Positions 6,553 through 8,300 of a stretch of 8,300 nucleotides of DNA are shown here, piece after piece. Position 1 is the stretch's first letter, and every line of letters starts with the position of its first letter. The notes beneath the pieces are model-generated. The model was not told where the DNA came from, ran no database searches, and saw nothing but the letters and a program-made list of their open reading frames with translations. Made by a program: the position numbers and the translations under genes. Source of the stretch: Acidobacteriaceae bacterium (GTDB taxonomy: Bacteria > Acidobacteriota > Terriglobia > Terriglobales > Acidobacteriaceae); contig JASIJX010000518.1 of NCBI GenBank assembly GCA_030049955.1, positions 1 through 8,300 on the forward strand. Direction: 5' to 3'.

Positions 6553-7001
6553 ATGTTGGCCCGCGCTACCTTTAAACGCCTTCCTTCGTCCTGAGCCAGC
6601 AGTGGCCCTAGACATTGTTGTTGATTACCGGAGCAGGGAGCCGATAGCAGCAATAATCGGCTGTCGGCTTGTGTTGTGGGTCACGGTGTCGAAGGGTATC
6701 GCAAGCGGCGTTCGGACAGGCCGAAAGGGGGCAACCAAAGCGCCCACAATAGGTACTTGCCGCTGCCTTTTCACGATCAACCAGTCCGGATGACAGATCG
6801 AGTTGACGCCGCGCAGGCGCTTTGAAAAGGAGCCAAGCGCTTCTTCGATGCCGGACTCCACTGTCTCCGTGGGCCGCGTCATCTTCGTGGGATGCTTTTC
6901 ATCTTTAGAACTCGGAGGCAGTCCGAGCGCTTCGCGAAACAAAAGGGCTGGGGACATTGGCGATTTGACTTTCACAGCAAAGTTCGAATGCAGGAGATGA
7001 A
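6553..7001 (+). other. 449-base intergenic region without a convincing gene
   Basis: Open frames exist on both strands here, but none has a ribosome-binding site, a recognisable motif or protein-like composition, and the longest runs into the next gene on the opposite strand. Inverted repeats are present: AGCCGAT/ATCGGCT (6639-6645 and 6656-6662, 10-base loop); AGTCCGG/CCGGACT (6783-6789 and 6851-6857) enclosing an 8-bp stem with one GU (6815-6822 and 6835-6842); and CTCGGA/TCCGAG (6911-6916 and 6922-6927, 5-base loop). None is followed by a T-run. I found no clear promoter and no copy of the TGATATATCA palindrome. Confidence 0.5.
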
Positions 7002-8300
7002 ATGAAGAGACGCACGTTCTTAAAGAAATCGGCAATCGGGATCGGTACTCTTGCGGGATGGTACGGGGGAGTATTGAAAGCTGAGGGAGAAGTCCGCAAC
7101 GGCGATTCCGCTGTGGCAGCACATTCAAGCGGGGATGGGTTACGAGAGGTCGAGGAAGGCCGATGCGCTTGGGGAGTTAACGCGGCTTTTCTCAAATCGC
7201 CGTGGACTGGGGCGCCTTCTTTCGATGACATGTTTGCAGACCGCGAGCATACTCTTATATTGAGCCAGTTTTCTCGTGTCGGCGGTCAGAATCAGCCAGC
7301 AACCCCCACCGAATGCCGCATTGCCTACAATAACGACACGCTCTTCATTATGTTTCGGTGCACGGAAAGCGACATGTCTTTCCCATACGCCAATCTGAAT
7401 ACGGAGTTGTGGCCGTCGGTGGATTGGTATTTACTGCATGGTCTGCCGTCCGCATCAAACAACTGGCCCCCCAATCCCGATGAAGTGGACTTCCTGCTTC
7501 AACCCGACACCAGCATTCCCTCCTACTATCAATTTGCCGCGACCCCGCAGGGCCTGACATTTGGCTGCAATCGGCAGTTGAGTTCCGATCCTGGTGTCGT
7601 TGCGGATGAGGCCGCAAGCTCAAGACATTCGTCGGCTCGCGTCAGCAAAGTAGAAGCGTTTGAAGCGAGTGTGGTCAGGAAAACCGATGAATGGGTTGTA
7701 TTCTTCCAGATACCCTGGCAGACACTGGGGGGGAAGCCTCACTCCAATTTTGGTTTTCTGCCGATGCGTACTCGCTGGCGAAATGGTGAGTTCAGCAGCC
7801 CTGTGGCAATCGATTTCAACGAATGCATGCCGGTTGACCTGTTAATTGAAACTCACTTTTCGGGCGCTGCACAGGCCGAGGTTTCTCAAAGCAGCCTATG
7901 TCAGTTGCCTTCCGGCATGCTTCGCTGGCAAAGGCCCGCAACGCTGACTTATCCCGATGTCAAAACGTGCCAACAAATCTGGTCGATGGAATCGTCGTTG
8001 GCCACACCAACGGATAAGAGTAATTTGGCGCAACGGCTCTATCTCACGCAACGTTGGCTGGACCTGATGACCCTGGAAGGGTTCGTGCCATACCCTCGGG
8101 CTTGGGGCATTCTAAAGAATGACTTCACGCTGGCTCTTATCCGGCAAAGAGTGAACGCCGCTTTACAGAAAAATGATCACGAGCAGGCATGTCAACTGCT
8201 GGACACCTATCTGAGCCAGCTGGATAAGATGTCCCGCTGGTGGTATGCGGATGGCTCTCCGGGAGACATTCTGGAGGATGAATGGAAACCCATCACAAGC
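7002..8300 (+). CDS. Tat-exported protein with CBM9-like domain (3' end beyond the window)
   Basis: The frame is open from the ATG to the window edge, giving 433 residues without a stop; the C-terminus is missing. A textbook Tat signal is present (Arg3-Arg4 in KRRTFLKK, hydrophobic residues 10-25). AGGAG at 6992-6996 lies 5 bases before ATG. Residues about 70-270 look like the carbohydrate family 9 binding (CBM9-like, DOMON-fold) domain: NDTLFIMFRC (111-120), DEVDFLLQPD (160-169), YYQFAATPQG (175-184), EWVVFFQIPWQTLG (230-243) and FGFLPMRTRW (250-259). In exported bacterial proteins this domain commonly binds sugars or accompanies glycan-degrading enzymes. From about 310 onward the sequence appears helical and tryptophan-rich, and I do not recognise it; it may be a second domain. 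A role in glycan binding or processing next to the fucosidase is inferred. Confidence 0.82.
   Translation, partial: MKRRTFLKKSAIGIGTLAGWYGGVLKAEGEVRNGDSAVAAHSSGDGLREVEEGRCAWGVNAAFLKSPWTGAPSFDDMFADREHTLILSQFSRVGGQNQPATPTECRIAYNNDTLFIMFRCTESDMSFPYANLNTELWPSVDWYLLHGLPSASNNWPPNPDEVDFLLQPDTSIPSYYQFAATPQGLTFGCNRQLSSDPGVVADEAASSRHSSARVSKVEAFEASVVRKTDEWVVFFQIPWQTLGGKPHSNFGFLPMRTRWRNGEFSSPVAIDFNECMPVDLLIETHFSGAAQAEVSQSSLCQLPSGMLRWQRPATLTYPDVKTCQQIWSMESSLATPTDKSNLAQRLYLTQRWLDLMTLEGFVPYPRAWGILKNDFTLALIRQRVNAALQKNDHEQACQLLDTYLSQLDKMSRWWYADGSPGDILEDEWKPITS

Noticed and set aside
6625..7128. Minus-strand open frame of 167 codons between the nitrilase-like gene and the CBM9-like gene.
   Set aside because: It overlaps the well-supported start and Tat signal of the plus-strand gene, and shows no motif or ribosome-binding site. 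Probably a chance open frame.

Overview
The window reads as chromosomal DNA of a free-living, polysaccharide-degrading bacterium. GC content is moderately high. Three adjacent proteins carry twin-arginine (Tat) export signals, and the gene types (ACS-type MFS carrier, zinc dehydrogenase, SDR, GH29 fucosidase, exported nitrilase-like hydrolase, CBM9-like protein) resemble sugar-degradation loci of soil Acidobacteriota. That taxonomic assignment is inference from protein style; there is no rRNA or marker gene here. I see no tRNA, CRISPR array, insertion sequence or phage gene.

Layout: positions 1-172 hold no supported gene, only a weak terminator-like hairpin. A minus-strand MFS organic-acid/sugar-acid transporter follows (173-1435). 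It is divergent from a plus-strand pair: a zinc-dependent medium-chain dehydrogenase (1576-2607) and, 17 bases on, an SDR oxidoreductase (2625-3407). A separate promoter leads into a Tat-exported GH29 alpha-L-fucosidase (3652-5220). A 219-base hairpin-rich gap, with a possible 59-codon ORF, precedes a Tat-exported carbon-nitrogen hydrolase (5440-6552). After a 449-base gap with no convincing gene comes a third Tat-exported protein with a CBM9-like domain (7002 to the window edge, incomplete).

How the genes may work together (inference): the exported fucosidase releases deoxysugar from a glycan, helped by the carbohydrate-binding protein and perhaps by the amidase/nitrilase-like enzyme. The MFS carrier imports a sugar acid or sugar, and the two dehydrogenases interconvert hydroxyl and keto groups in the cytoplasm. 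No kinase, aldolase or dehydratase is in the window, so the pathway is incomplete here.

The strongest evidence that these genes form one regulon is in the DNA. The same 13-base sequence, containing the perfect palindrome TGATATATCA, lies at the same place on the -10 element of two promoters, one for the MFS gene and one for the fucosidase gene. Both promoters have a TTGACW -35 box and a 17-base spacer. The most unusual protein feature is the SDR, where the catalytic lysine of YxxxK is an arginine.
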